This document shows, piece after piece, positions 1-5,393 of a DNA stretch of 5,393 bases. The DNA is taken from positions 1-5,393 of the forward strand of contig SIAT01000128.1 in NCBI GenBank assembly GCA_009691645.1, given 5' to 3'. The stretch's first letter is position 1; every line of letters begins with the position of its first letter. The notes under the pieces are model-generated. The model saw nothing but the letters and a program-made list of their open reading frames with translations, was not told where the DNA came from and searched no databases. The position numbers were made by a program, and so were the translations under genes. This stretch comes from Pedosphaera sp. (GTDB lineage Bacteria > Verrucomicrobiota > Verrucomicrobiia > Limisphaerales > SIAT01).

Positions 1-297
1 GAACAGCTCGCGGCTCGGCCGCGAATCGGCGTCCACGAACACGAACCAATCGCCCGCCGCCACCGCCGCGCCTGCGTTGCGCGCGCGGGCGATTTGGTTC
101 TTCGGCTCGAACACCACCTTCGCCCCCGCGGCCCGCGCCAGTTCGCCGGTGCGATCGGTCGAGTTGTTGTCGCACACCACGACCTCCCACGCCCAACCGC
201 GTTCGGTGAAGGCCGCACCCGCCGCACGGATGCTTTCCAGCGTACTGGTGATCAGTTTCTCTTCGTTGAATGCTGGCACGATGACCGAAATCTTCAT
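1..297 (-). CDS. Glycosyltransferase family 2, N-terminal fragment (gene runs off the left edge)
   Basis: Only the first 99 codons are present; the reading frame is open to base 1. Seen: the protein begins MKISVIVPAFNEE, the typical first beta strand of a GT-A nucleotide-sugar-binding fold. The DNNSTD motif follows at residues 43-48, then an RARNAG segment near residues 71-76, then VDADS at 88-92, which holds the DxD-type motif that binds the divalent metal and nucleotide-sugar diphosphate. Known of the family: GT2 enzymes transfer a sugar from a nucleotide sugar to lipid, polysaccharide or protein acceptors, usually at the inner face of the cytoplasmic membrane. The acceptor cannot be told from this part. 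An in-frame ATG three codons upstream (base 306) is an alternative start. I prefer 297 because homologues usually start right at MKISVIVP; neither start has a strong ribosome-binding site. It is divergent from the dipeptidase gene. The family call is confident, the specificity unknown. Confidence 0.9.
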   Translation of the reverse strand, partial: MKISVIVPAFNEEKLITSTLESIRAAGAAFTERGWAWEVVVCDNNSTDRTGELARAAGAKVVFEPKNQIARARNAGAAVAAGDWFVFVDADSRPSRELF

Positions 298-306
298 CTC
301 ATCCAT

Positions 307-383
307 CTTGCCTGAACTGGCGGAAAAGCAAAGTCCGGTGAAATGCGTCTTGCGCCGTGCCGTGCCGGTTCTAACTTAGTGCC
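307..383. promoter_or_regulatory. Divergent intergenic region, glycosyltransferase / dipeptidase
   Basis: This region of about 77 bases separates two divergent start codons and must carry or overlap the promoters of both genes. I looked for sigma-70 hexamers: TTGCGC at 350-355 followed after 16 bases by TAACTT is the best plus-strand pair and is poor. Neither gene has a strong Shine-Dalgarno sequence here. No inverted repeat or hairpin stands out, so no specific site is called. Confidence 0.3.
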
Positions 384-1757
384 ATGGAAAAAGTCCTTCG
401 TTACCTCGCGCAGCACGAGCCGCGCTTCATCCGCGAGTTGTCCGAGTATCTTCGTTTCCCGAGCGTCTCCGCGCAGGCGAAACACGCGGGCGATGTCGCT
501 GCTTGCGCGCAGTGGCTTGCCGACCACTCCCGCGCCATCGGCCTCGAGGCGGAGGTTCACAAAACGAAAGGGCATCCGATTGTCCTCGCGCGCACGCCGC
601 GAGCGAAGGGGAAACGCAAGCCGCACTTCGTCGTGTACGGCCACTACGACGTACAACCGCCGGAGCCGTTTGATCTGTGGAAGACGCCGCCATTCGAGCC
701 GCGCATTGAGGGGCGCAGCATTTTCGCGCGCGGCTCGACCGACAACAAAGGTCAGCACTTCGCTCATCTCAAAGCTGTCGAGGCCTATCTCAAAACCGGC
801 ACCGAACTGCCGTGTGATTTGACCTTCATCATCGAAGGCGAGGAGGAGGTCGGTTGCGAAAGTCTGCCGCCATTCCTGCGAAAGCACCGCGCCGCGTTGC
901 GTTGCGATACCGTCGTTGTTTCCGACACGGGGATGCCGGACAAGCAACATCCCGCGCTCACCTACGCGTTGCGTGGCATCGCTGCGATCGAAGTGAAGCT
1001 GCATGGTCCGTCGCGTGATCTCCACTCAGGCATCTACGGTGGGTCGCTGGACAACCCCGCGATGGCCTTGTGCCAGTTGCTCGCGAAGCTGCGCGACAAG
1101 AACGGCCGCGTGACGGTGGCAGGTTTTTACGATGGCGTGAAATCTCTCTCAGCTTTTGAACGGAAACAACTCGCGCGCCTGCCATTCAACGCAGCGCAGT
1201 ACCGGAAGTTCCTCGGCGTGCCGCAGCTCTTTGGCGAGCGAGGGCACACGGCTGTCGAGCAGCGCAGCGCGCGCCCGACGGTCGAGATCAACGGCCTCAC
1301 CAGCGGCTATCAGGGGCCGGGAAGCAAGACCATCGTGCCGTCGTGGGCGAGCGCGAAGCTCACCTTCCGCCTCGTGCCGGGGCAGGATCCGAAGAGAATC
1401 CTCCATCTCGTTGCGCGTCATCTGCGCAAGATTTGTCCACCGACTGTCCGTCTGGAAATCTCGGAAGGCCACGGTGGCGAGCCGTATCTCGTCTCGCCCA
1501 CGGGCCCGCAGGCGCAGGCGGCGTTGCGCGCATTGAAGGCAGCGTTCGGTCGCGAGCCGGTGTTGATGCGCGAGGGCGGCTCGATTCCGATCGTGAACGA
1601 GTTCAAGAAAATCCTCGGAGCGGACACGTTGCTGCTCGGCCTCGCTTTGCCGGATGACAATCTCCATTCGCCGAACGAGAAGTTCGATCTCGACAACTTC
1701 GCCGGCGGCTCGCGGATGAGCGCGCATCTTTGGCAGGAACTGGCCCAATGCGGCTGA
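384..1757 (+). CDS. M20-family metallodipeptidase (carnosinase/CNDP-like)
   Basis: A complete 457-residue protein, normal length for M20 dipeptidases, with no signal peptide, so probably cytoplasmic. Known of the family: two-metal (usually zinc) hydrolases that cleave dipeptides or short peptides, with a catalytic domain interrupted by a dimerisation 'lid' domain. Seen: GHYDVQPP at 86-93 (metal ligand H87, catalytic-site D89); RGSTDNKG at 116-123 (bridging ligand D120); EGEEEVG at 151-157 (by alignment logic E154 the general base and E155 a ligand); SDTG at 180-183 (ligand D181); DLHSG at 212-216 in the lid domain, with H214 the substrate/transition-state histidine; FRLVPGQDP at 328-336 (R329); LHSPNE at 427-432 (last ligand H428). 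Every key residue is present, so the enzyme should be active. Substrate is not predictable; 'M20 dipeptidase' is safer than any named peptidase. The ATG start lacks a clear Shine-Dalgarno sequence but fits the usual family N-terminus. It stands alone: divergent from the glycosyltransferase and convergent with the permease pair. Confidence 0.95.
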   Translation: MEKVLRYLAQHEPRFIRELSEYLRFPSVSAQAKHAGDVAACAQWLADHSRAIGLEAEVHKTKGHPIVLARTPRAKGKRKPHFVVYGHYDVQPPEPFDLWKTPPFEPRIEGRSIFARGSTDNKGQHFAHLKAVEAYLKTGTELPCDLTFIIEGEEEVGCESLPPFLRKHRAALRCDTVVVSDTGMPDKQHPALTYALRGIAAIEVKLHGPSRDLHSGIYGGSLDNPAMALCQLLAKLRDKNGRVTVAGFYDGVKSLSAFERKQLARLPFNAAQYRKFLGVPQLFGERGHTAVEQRSARPTVEINGLTSGYQGPGSKTIVPSWASAKLTFRLVPGQDPKRILHLVARHLRKICPPTVRLEISEGHGGEPYLVSPTGPQAQAALRALKAAFGREPVLMREGGSIPIVNEFKKILGADTLLLGLALPDDNLHSPNEKFDLDNFAGGSRMSAHLWQELAQCG

Positions 1758-1766
1758 GCGCGGGTT

Positions 1767-2618
1767 TTACGAGCTGGCACTGGTGTAGCGGCGGAGGGAG
1801 AGGCGCCAGAAAAGTTCGGAGACGGTGAAGCAGGCGAGGGCCATCGCCAGAAGTAGCGCCAGTTCCAACGGCGACTGGAGTTTGTTCGTCAGCAGTTTCA
1901 CTGGGACATTCACGACCAGCAGGATCGGCAGGACGAATGTGAACACCGCTTTGAACAGGCCGTGGAAAGCGGCATCCGGCATCCGCGCGATGTTGAACAG
2001 GTTGTAGTAGCCATAGACGATGCCCTGGGCTTTGACCGTCCAGAAGCTGATGGCCGAGAGCAGAAACATTAGCGAGTAGTGGATGAGTAAGCCGATGGCG
2101 CAGAGGGCAAGGAAGCCGGCAATCTGCAGGGCGCTCGGTGCGAGGTGCAGTTCGCGCGCGGCGTACACCATCACGGCCACGGCGCTGCCGGCGTTGATGA
2201 AGCCGCCGAGGTCCACCTGCCGCAGCGAGACGAGAAAGCGGGTGTTGATCGGTAGGAGCAGCATGAAGTCGAGTTTGCCGGTGCGGATGTGCTCGGAGAG
2301 TTGGGTGCAGTTCACAAGAAAGAGGGCGGTGAAAATCTGCTGGATGAAATGCGCCGCGCCGACCAATAGCACCACCTCCCACTTCGTCCACGTGCCGATG
2401 CGTTCGGTGTGCGAGTAGATCACCGCCATGAAGGTGAGCTGCAATGCGAACCAGAGCATCTCGACCACGATCCAGAGAAGGAAGTTGGACTTGAAACCCA
2501 TCTCGCGCGTGACGGAGTTTTTCCAGAGCGCAGCGTACAGGCCGAGGTAGCGGGCCAGTGGCGCGAGGGCGTTCGCGCCGGCTGATTTTTCCGAGACGCT
2601 TTTTGTTGTCGGATTCAT
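1767..2618 (-). CDS. ABC-2 type transporter permease subunit (COG3694/DUF990-like)
   Basis: A 283-residue integral membrane protein with about six hydrophobic segments (roughly residues 45-68, 82-103, 140-155, 163-192, 222-240 and 250-272) after a hydrophilic N-terminus of about 20 residues. Seen: the segment EHIRTGKLDFMLLLPINTRF at 109-128. It matches the amphipathic 'IR.GkLD..Ll.P' element typical of this permease family, and the partner gene has a parallel element (IRDGNISQFLVKPID). Known: proteins of this type are encoded next to a COG4587-type permease and a COG4586-type ATPase, and form an ABC exporter of mostly undefined substrate. It is the second gene of a two-gene unit: the upstream permease stop and this ATG are separated by one base (TGA-G-ATG). 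A good ribosome-binding site, GGGAGG at 2624-2629, lies inside the end of the upstream gene five bases before the ATG, so coupled translation is likely. The 3' end faces the dipeptidase gene nine bases away. Family confident, substrate unknown. Confidence 0.88.
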   Translation of the reverse strand: MNPTTKSVSEKSAGANALAPLARYLGLYAALWKNSVTREMGFKSNFLLWIVVEMLWFALQLTFMAVIYSHTERIGTWTKWEVVLLVGAAHFIQQIFTALFLVNCTQLSEHIRTGKLDFMLLLPINTRFLVSLRQVDLGGFINAGSAVAVMVYAARELHLAPSALQIAGFLALCAIGLLIHYSLMFLLSAISFWTVKAQGIVYGYYNLFNIARMPDAAFHGLFKAVFTFVLPILLVVNVPVKLLTNKLQSPLELALLLAMALACFTVSELFWRLSLRRYTSASS

Positions 2619-2629
2619 CTCATCCTCCC
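2619..2629 (-). promoter_or_regulatory. Ribosome-binding site and stop/start junction coupling the two permeases
   Basis: On the minus strand the sequence reads GGGAGG (2629-2624), a five-base spacer and then ATG at 2618. The upstream permease's TGA (2622-2620) falls inside that spacer. Ribosomes ending the first permease are therefore placed on the start of the second, which would favour equal amounts of both subunits. This is the clearest Shine-Dalgarno sequence in the window. Confidence 0.7.
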
Positions 2630-3420
2630 ACTGCCGCGTATTTCTTCACGCCGCGATTCCAGATGAACCGCGCCAATGCGTAGCTGGCCAGCACCCAGCC
2701 GGCCTGCACGGCGAGCCCCTGCCAGAGCGCGGCTCCGCTGACTTGGCCGAGATAAATGCTGACGGGGAAGAAGACCAGATAAGGGAATGGCGTGAAGTGC
2801 AGCGCCTGCGTCACGGCCGGCGGCAGGATATCCAACGGAAAGAGATGGCCGGCGGCGAGGTATTCAAAAGCGAACAGGATGAAGATGAACGTGGCGACTT
2901 CGAGCACCCAAAACGAAAGCAACGCCATCGTGTAGGAGATGAGGAATTGCAGCAGTCCAGCCATCGCGACTGAAAGAGCAAAGCCGACAAGTGCGGTGGC
3001 ATCCTTTGGCAGGACGAAGTAGTCGCGCAGGGAAAAGATGAAGATCGAAATGGGCACGAGCGCGACGGCGGTGTAAATGAGGCGGCCGGCCGTGTAGAGG
3101 CAGAAACGGTAGGCGAGATAATCGATCGGCTTGACGAGGAACTGGCTGATGTTGCCATCGCGGATGTCGGTGGCGATTTGCCAGTCGTCCTCGGCCACGG
3201 CCGTGAGGGCGTCCACGATGGTGACGATCAGGTAGTACGAGATCATCTGGCGCAGTGTGTAGCCGGCCACGTCGCCGACGCGATCGCGATAGATGGTTTG
3301 CCAGAGCAGGATGGTGGCCGTGAGCGGGATGAGGCCGAAGAGGGCGCGCGCGAAGAAGTTCACGCGATAGACGAGCGTGTTCTGAATGCCGATGCCGATG
3401 ATGTGCCGATACTTTTCCAT
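2620..3420 (-). CDS. ABC-2 type transporter permease subunit (COG4587-like)
   Basis: A 266-residue polytopic membrane protein with about six or seven hydrophobic segments (roughly 22-44, 58-74, 110-130, 141-170, 173-190, 207-225 and 231-255). Seen: the element DIRDGNISQFLVKPIDYLAY at 85-104; FEYLAAGHLFPLDILPP at 185-201, resembling the family's 'G...PL..LP' stretch; and TPFPYLVFFP at 210-219. These match the larger-partner permease of ABC-2 exporters of the COG4586/4587/3694 type. It lies directly upstream of the second permease, so the two probably form a heterodimeric transmembrane channel. The ATG at 3420 is preceded by AAGGAG at 3432-3437, with a rather long spacer of 11 bases. The gene is divergent from the fused spermidine-synthase-like gene with only 50 bases between the start codons. 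No Walker A or ABC signature ATPase is encoded in this window; the ATP-binding partner must lie elsewhere. Substrate unknown. Confidence 0.88.
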   Translation of the reverse strand: MEKYRHIIGIGIQNTLVYRVNFFARALFGLIPLTATILLWQTIYRDRVGDVAGYTLRQMISYYLIVTIVDALTAVAEDDWQIATDIRDGNISQFLVKPIDYLAYRFCLYTAGRLIYTAVALVPISIFIFSLRDYFVLPKDATALVGFALSVAMAGLLQFLISYTMALLSFWVLEVATFIFILFAFEYLAAGHLFPLDILPPAVTQALHFTPFPYLVFFPVSIYLGQVSGAALWQGLAVQAGWVLASYALARFIWNRGVKKYAAVGG

Positions 3421-3470
3421 TTGGGCTGCCGCTCCTTGCTTCTTCTTGCTTCCGAAAGTAGAACGAAGCC
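3421..3470. promoter_or_regulatory. 50-base divergent intergenic region between the permease pair and the fused spermidine-synthase-like gene
   Basis: The two start codons (ATG at 3420, minus; GTG at 3471, plus) leave only 50 bases, so at least one promoter must extend into a coding sequence or the two must overlap. The region holds an exact 8-base direct repeat, CTTGCTTC, at 3435-3442 and 3445-3452. The centres are 10 bases apart, about one helical turn. It also contains the minus-strand AAGGAG ribosome-binding site. I see no pair of -35/-10 hexamers close enough to sigma-70 consensus to call. The repeat could be an operator, but it also overlaps the permease leader, and chance in a low-complexity CTT stretch is possible. 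Confidence 0.35.
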
Positions 3471-5045
3471 GTGAAAAAGCAATCCGCCGTTGCCGTCGAT
3501 GAATCTGTCTCGCCCGGCTTGCGCCGTTATCTCTATTTCACCGCCGCCACCACTGGTGCGGCCATCATGGTGGTGGAGATTCTCGGTGCGAAGATGCTCG
3601 CGCCCTACATCGGCACGTCGCACTTCGTCTGGACGGCGCAGATTGCGGTGACACTCGTGGCGCTGGCATGCGGTTACTACTGCGGCGGCGTGATGGTGGA
3701 TCGCTCGCCCAAACTCGGGCGGCTCTTCGGATGCATCCTCGTGGCGGCGGTTTATCTCTGTCTCACGCTGCCGGTGATGGAGCGCGTGGCCTATTGGTGT
3801 CTCGATTTCCGGCTCGCGATTGGTTCACTGCTCGCCTCGGCGTTCCTCTTTTTCGTGCCGCTGGCGCTGCTGGCGATGACCGGTCCGTTCCTCGTGCGCG
3901 TGTTGAGCCATTCGGTGGAAGGCGTGGGCGGCAACGTCGGCCGGCTTACAGCGATCAGCACGCTCGGAAGTTTCGTGGGCACCATCCTCATCGGCTACGT
4001 GCTGGTGCCGTTCCTGCCGAACTCGGTGACGATGTTCGGCACCGCAGCGGTACTGGTTCTCGTTGTTGTTGTGTTCTTCGCGAAATGGGGCAGGGAATCG
4101 CGTGCCAAGATTCCACTCGCTGCGGTTGGCTTGTTCGCGCTGTTGGCGGGAATCTTGGGCCTGATGCCAAAGCGGGAATCTTCCCAAGCGCAAGGACGCG
4201 AGTTATTCCGCAGCAATTCCAACTTCGGCCAACTTCAGGTGATCGAATACGCGCAAGGCGCCGATCGGCGCCTGATTTTTCAGAACGATTATCTCGTGCA
4301 GAACACTTACGACCCCGCCGCCCGCCAGAGCATCTCGATGTTCACTGCGATGTTGCACGGGTTAGCGCGCAGCTACACGGCGCGCACGGATGACGTGCTC
4401 TGCATCGGTATGGGCGTGGGCATCGTGCCGATGGCGTTCGCACGCGACGGCGCGCGTGTGGACGTGGTGGAGATCAACCCCGCTGTGGTGCCGATTGCGC
4501 AGAAGTTCTTCGACTTCGGCGCGAAGCAGATGAACGTGGCCATCGACGACGGCCGCCATTTTGTGAACGGCAGTACGAAACGCTACGACGCGATCATCCT
4601 TGACGCTTTCCTCGGTGACTCGTCCCCCACGCACTTGATGTCACGCGAGGCGTTCGCGGCGATGCAGCGTCTGCTCAAACCCGGCGGTGTGCTTGTGCTG
4701 AACTGTTTTGGTGAATTCGCGCCCGGAAAAGATTTTCTCGCCGCGTCACTAGACAAGACGCTGCGGGCCGTCTTCACCGGCGTGCGTTGCCACGCGTCGG
4801 GCAATGGGAACGTCTTCTTCGTCGCGGGCGACGTGGCGGAACCGAAGTTCGTGCGGGCGCCGGATGTGAGCCGCGAGCACGAGTTGGTGCGGTCGCAGGC
4901 CGAGTCAACGTATTCGAGCGTGGTCGAGGTGGATACCGCGCGCGGCCGCGTGTTGACCGATGATTTCAACCCAGTCGAGTTCCACGACGCGGCGAACCGC
5001 GAGCAGGTTCGCAAGCAGTTGGCTGGCGCGATGCGCCGCCGCTGA
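3471..5045 (+). CDS. Membrane-fused spermidine synthase-like protein (N-terminal transmembrane domain plus SAM-binding aminopropyltransferase-like domain)
   Basis: A 524-residue two-part protein. Residues 20-232 hold about seven hydrophobic segments (near 20-43, 54-75, 84-103, 115-138, 160-182, 185-205 and 213-232). Residues 245-510 form a Rossmann-like domain of the spermidine synthase/methyltransferase type. Seen: nucleotide-binding loop LCIGMGVG at 310-317; VVEINP at 332-337 (E334 placed for ribose contact); DDGRHF at 359-364; YDAIILDAF..DSSPTHL at 372-389 (D378 at the catalytic Asp position); LKPGGVLVLN at 402-411; and a closing LTDDFNPVE at 495-503. Known: such fusions are usually annotated 'fused MFS/spermidine synthase', and few are biochemically tested. 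Odd: the canonical GGGDG loop reads GMGVG, and the DE..YHE motif of true aminopropyltransferases reads DPAARQSIS at 281-289, so polyamine synthesis is doubtful. The start is GTG with only a weak ribosome-binding site; no better upstream start is available in the 50-base gap. A membrane-tethered SAM-dependent transferase is the safest description. Confidence 0.88.
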   Translation: MKKQSAVAVDESVSPGLRRYLYFTAATTGAAIMVVEILGAKMLAPYIGTSHFVWTAQIAVTLVALACGYYCGGVMVDRSPKLGRLFGCILVAAVYLCLTLPVMERVAYWCLDFRLAIGSLLASAFLFFVPLALLAMTGPFLVRVLSHSVEGVGGNVGRLTAISTLGSFVGTILIGYVLVPFLPNSVTMFGTAAVLVLVVVVFFAKWGRESRAKIPLAAVGLFALLAGILGLMPKRESSQAQGRELFRSNSNFGQLQVIEYAQGADRRLIFQNDYLVQNTYDPAARQSISMFTAMLHGLARSYTARTDDVLCIGMGVGIVPMAFARDGARVDVVEINPAVVPIAQKFFDFGAKQMNVAIDDGRHFVNGSTKRYDAIILDAFLGDSSPTHLMSREAFAAMQRLLKPGGVLVLNCFGEFAPGKDFLAASLDKTLRAVFTGVRCHASGNGNVFFVAGDVAEPKFVRAPDVSREHELVRSQAESTYSSVVEVDTARGRVLTDDFNPVEFHDAANREQVRKQLAGAMRRR

Positions 5046-5062
5046 AGCCGGACGTTCTGCTG

Positions 5063-5146
5063 ATGATGGAAAGCTGGCAGACGACGCGCAATTTTTCATT
5101 GAATCGCCGCTTCGCTCGCCGTGGAATGGCGGGATTAAATTTATGA
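5063..5146 (+). other. Possible 27-codon leader ORF overlapping the flavoprotein start
   Basis: In the gap between the fused synthase gene and the flavoprotein gene, an ATG-ATG start at 5063 opens a 27-residue frame ending in TGA at 5144-5146. Its stop overlaps the next gene's ATG (5143) as ATGA, the classical arrangement for translational coupling. The peptide is arginine-rich (5 Arg in 27) and has no membrane segment. No good ribosome-binding site precedes it and no relative is recognised, so a chance ORF is quite possible. Confidence 0.2.
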
Positions 5147-5393
5147 AGCCCTTTCTGTTGCTGACCACCGTTGCGGCTGTTCTTGCGCCGATTCAACTCA
5201 TCGCCGCCGAGGCCGAGCTGGACCTCTGCGTGTACGGCGGCACATCGGGTGGCGTGGCCGCCGCGGTGCAGGCCAGGCGCATGGGGCGATCGGTCGTGCT
5301 GATCGAACCAACCAAACGTCTCGGCGGGCTTACCACCGGCGGGCTTGGCCAGACGGACATCGGCAACAAGGCCGCCATCGGCGGTTTCGCGCG
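5143..5393 (+). CDS. Exported FAD-dependent oxidoreductase (FAD_oxidored family), N-terminal fragment running off the right edge
   Basis: Only the first 83 codons are visible. Seen: a Sec-type signal peptide (MKPF, then a hydrophobic core to about residue 20, with likely cleavage after A22 or A24 in IAAEAE). It is followed directly by a dinucleotide-binding strand-loop-helix, LDLCVYGGTSGGVAAAVQAR at 26-45, in which GGTSGG replaces the textbook GxGxxG. Strand VVLIEP at 51-56 ends in E55, placed to bind the adenosine ribose of FAD. RLGGLTTGGLGQTD at 59-72 is the usual next segment in this family. Known: related secreted FAD_oxidored proteins are common in Verrucomicrobiota and Planctomycetota, often loosely named 'xanthan lyase' or 'FAD-dependent oxidoreductase'; substrates are mostly unknown. 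The ATG is preceded by a modest GGCGGG at 5128-5133 and is favoured because the signal peptide starts exactly there. It follows the fused synthase gene on the same strand after 97 bases, so co-transcription is possible but not shown. Confidence 0.88.
   Translation, partial: MKPFLLLTTVAAVLAPIQLIAAEAELDLCVYGGTSGGVAAAVQARRMGRSVVLIEPTKRLGGLTTGGLGQTDIGNKAAIGGFA

Noticed and set aside
294..1025. A 243-codon open frame on the minus strand opposite the dipeptidase gene, and a similar 199-codon frame at 1149-1748
   Set aside because: Both lie wholly or almost wholly opposite a gene with full family motifs, their products are arginine-rich with no recognisable domain, and long antisense frames are expected in GC-rich coding DNA.
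1758..1766. Bidirectional terminator between the convergent dipeptidase and permease genes
   Set aside because: Only nine bases separate the two stop codons and no hairpin is visible there; any terminator would have to lie inside coding sequence.
1603..2391. A 262-codon minus-strand frame overlapping the second permease
   Set aside because: It is a shifted frame of the permease gene; the product is rich in Arg, His and Pro and has no membrane segments, while the permease frame has a ribosome-binding site, six hydrophobic segments and a family motif.
3668..4393. A 241-codon plus-strand frame inside the fused spermidine-synthase-like gene
   Set aside because: It is an out-of-frame shadow: arginine-rich, with no domain, inside a gene whose main frame shows membrane segments and SAM-fold motifs.
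5054..5096. Possible terminator after the fused synthase gene: TCTGC/GCAGA stem followed by ATTTTT
   Set aside because: The stem is only five uninterrupted pairs with a 16-base loop, and about ten bases separate it from the T run, so it does not look like an intrinsic terminator.
5099..5127. Possible sigma-70 promoter for the flavoprotein gene: TTGAAT, 17 bases, TGGAAT
   Set aside because: Each hexamer matches consensus at only four of six positions, which is common by chance; the spacing is right but there is no other support.

Overview
The window is about 60% GC and densely coded. It holds four complete protein genes, two genes cut by the window edges, and only short gaps between them. Gene content suggests a Gram-negative, free-living bacterium, perhaps of the Verrucomicrobiota/Planctomycetota group. 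The pointers are an exported flavoprotein of the FAD_oxidored type, a membrane-fused spermidine-synthase-like protein, and generally high GC with little consensus-like promoter sequence. This placement is inference from gene style, because the window has no rRNA or other phylogenetic marker.

Layout from left to right: (1) the N-terminal end of a family 2 glycosyltransferase on the minus strand, leaving the window at base 1; (2) after a 77-87 base divergent gap, a complete cytoplasmic M20-family metallodipeptidase on the plus strand with all expected metal and catalytic residues; (3) meeting it tail to tail, nine bases away, a minus-strand pair of ABC-2 type permease genes (COG4587-like then COG3694-like) separated by one base and probably translationally coupled; (4) after a 50-base divergent gap, a plus-strand gene for a polytopic membrane protein fused to a C-terminal spermidine-synthase-like (SAM-binding fold) domain; (5) after a 97-base gap, the start of an exported FAD-dependent oxidoreductase that runs off the right edge.

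The two permeases clearly work together as the membrane half of one ABC transporter, but their ATPase is not next to them. The other genes have no obvious shared pathway. I see no mobile element, CRISPR array, tRNA/rRNA, phage or defence module, and no convincing undescribed system. The points most worth a second look are the ATPase-less permease pair, the degenerate aminopropyltransferase motifs in the fused protein, and a possible 27-codon leader ORF whose stop overlaps the start codon of the flavoprotein gene.
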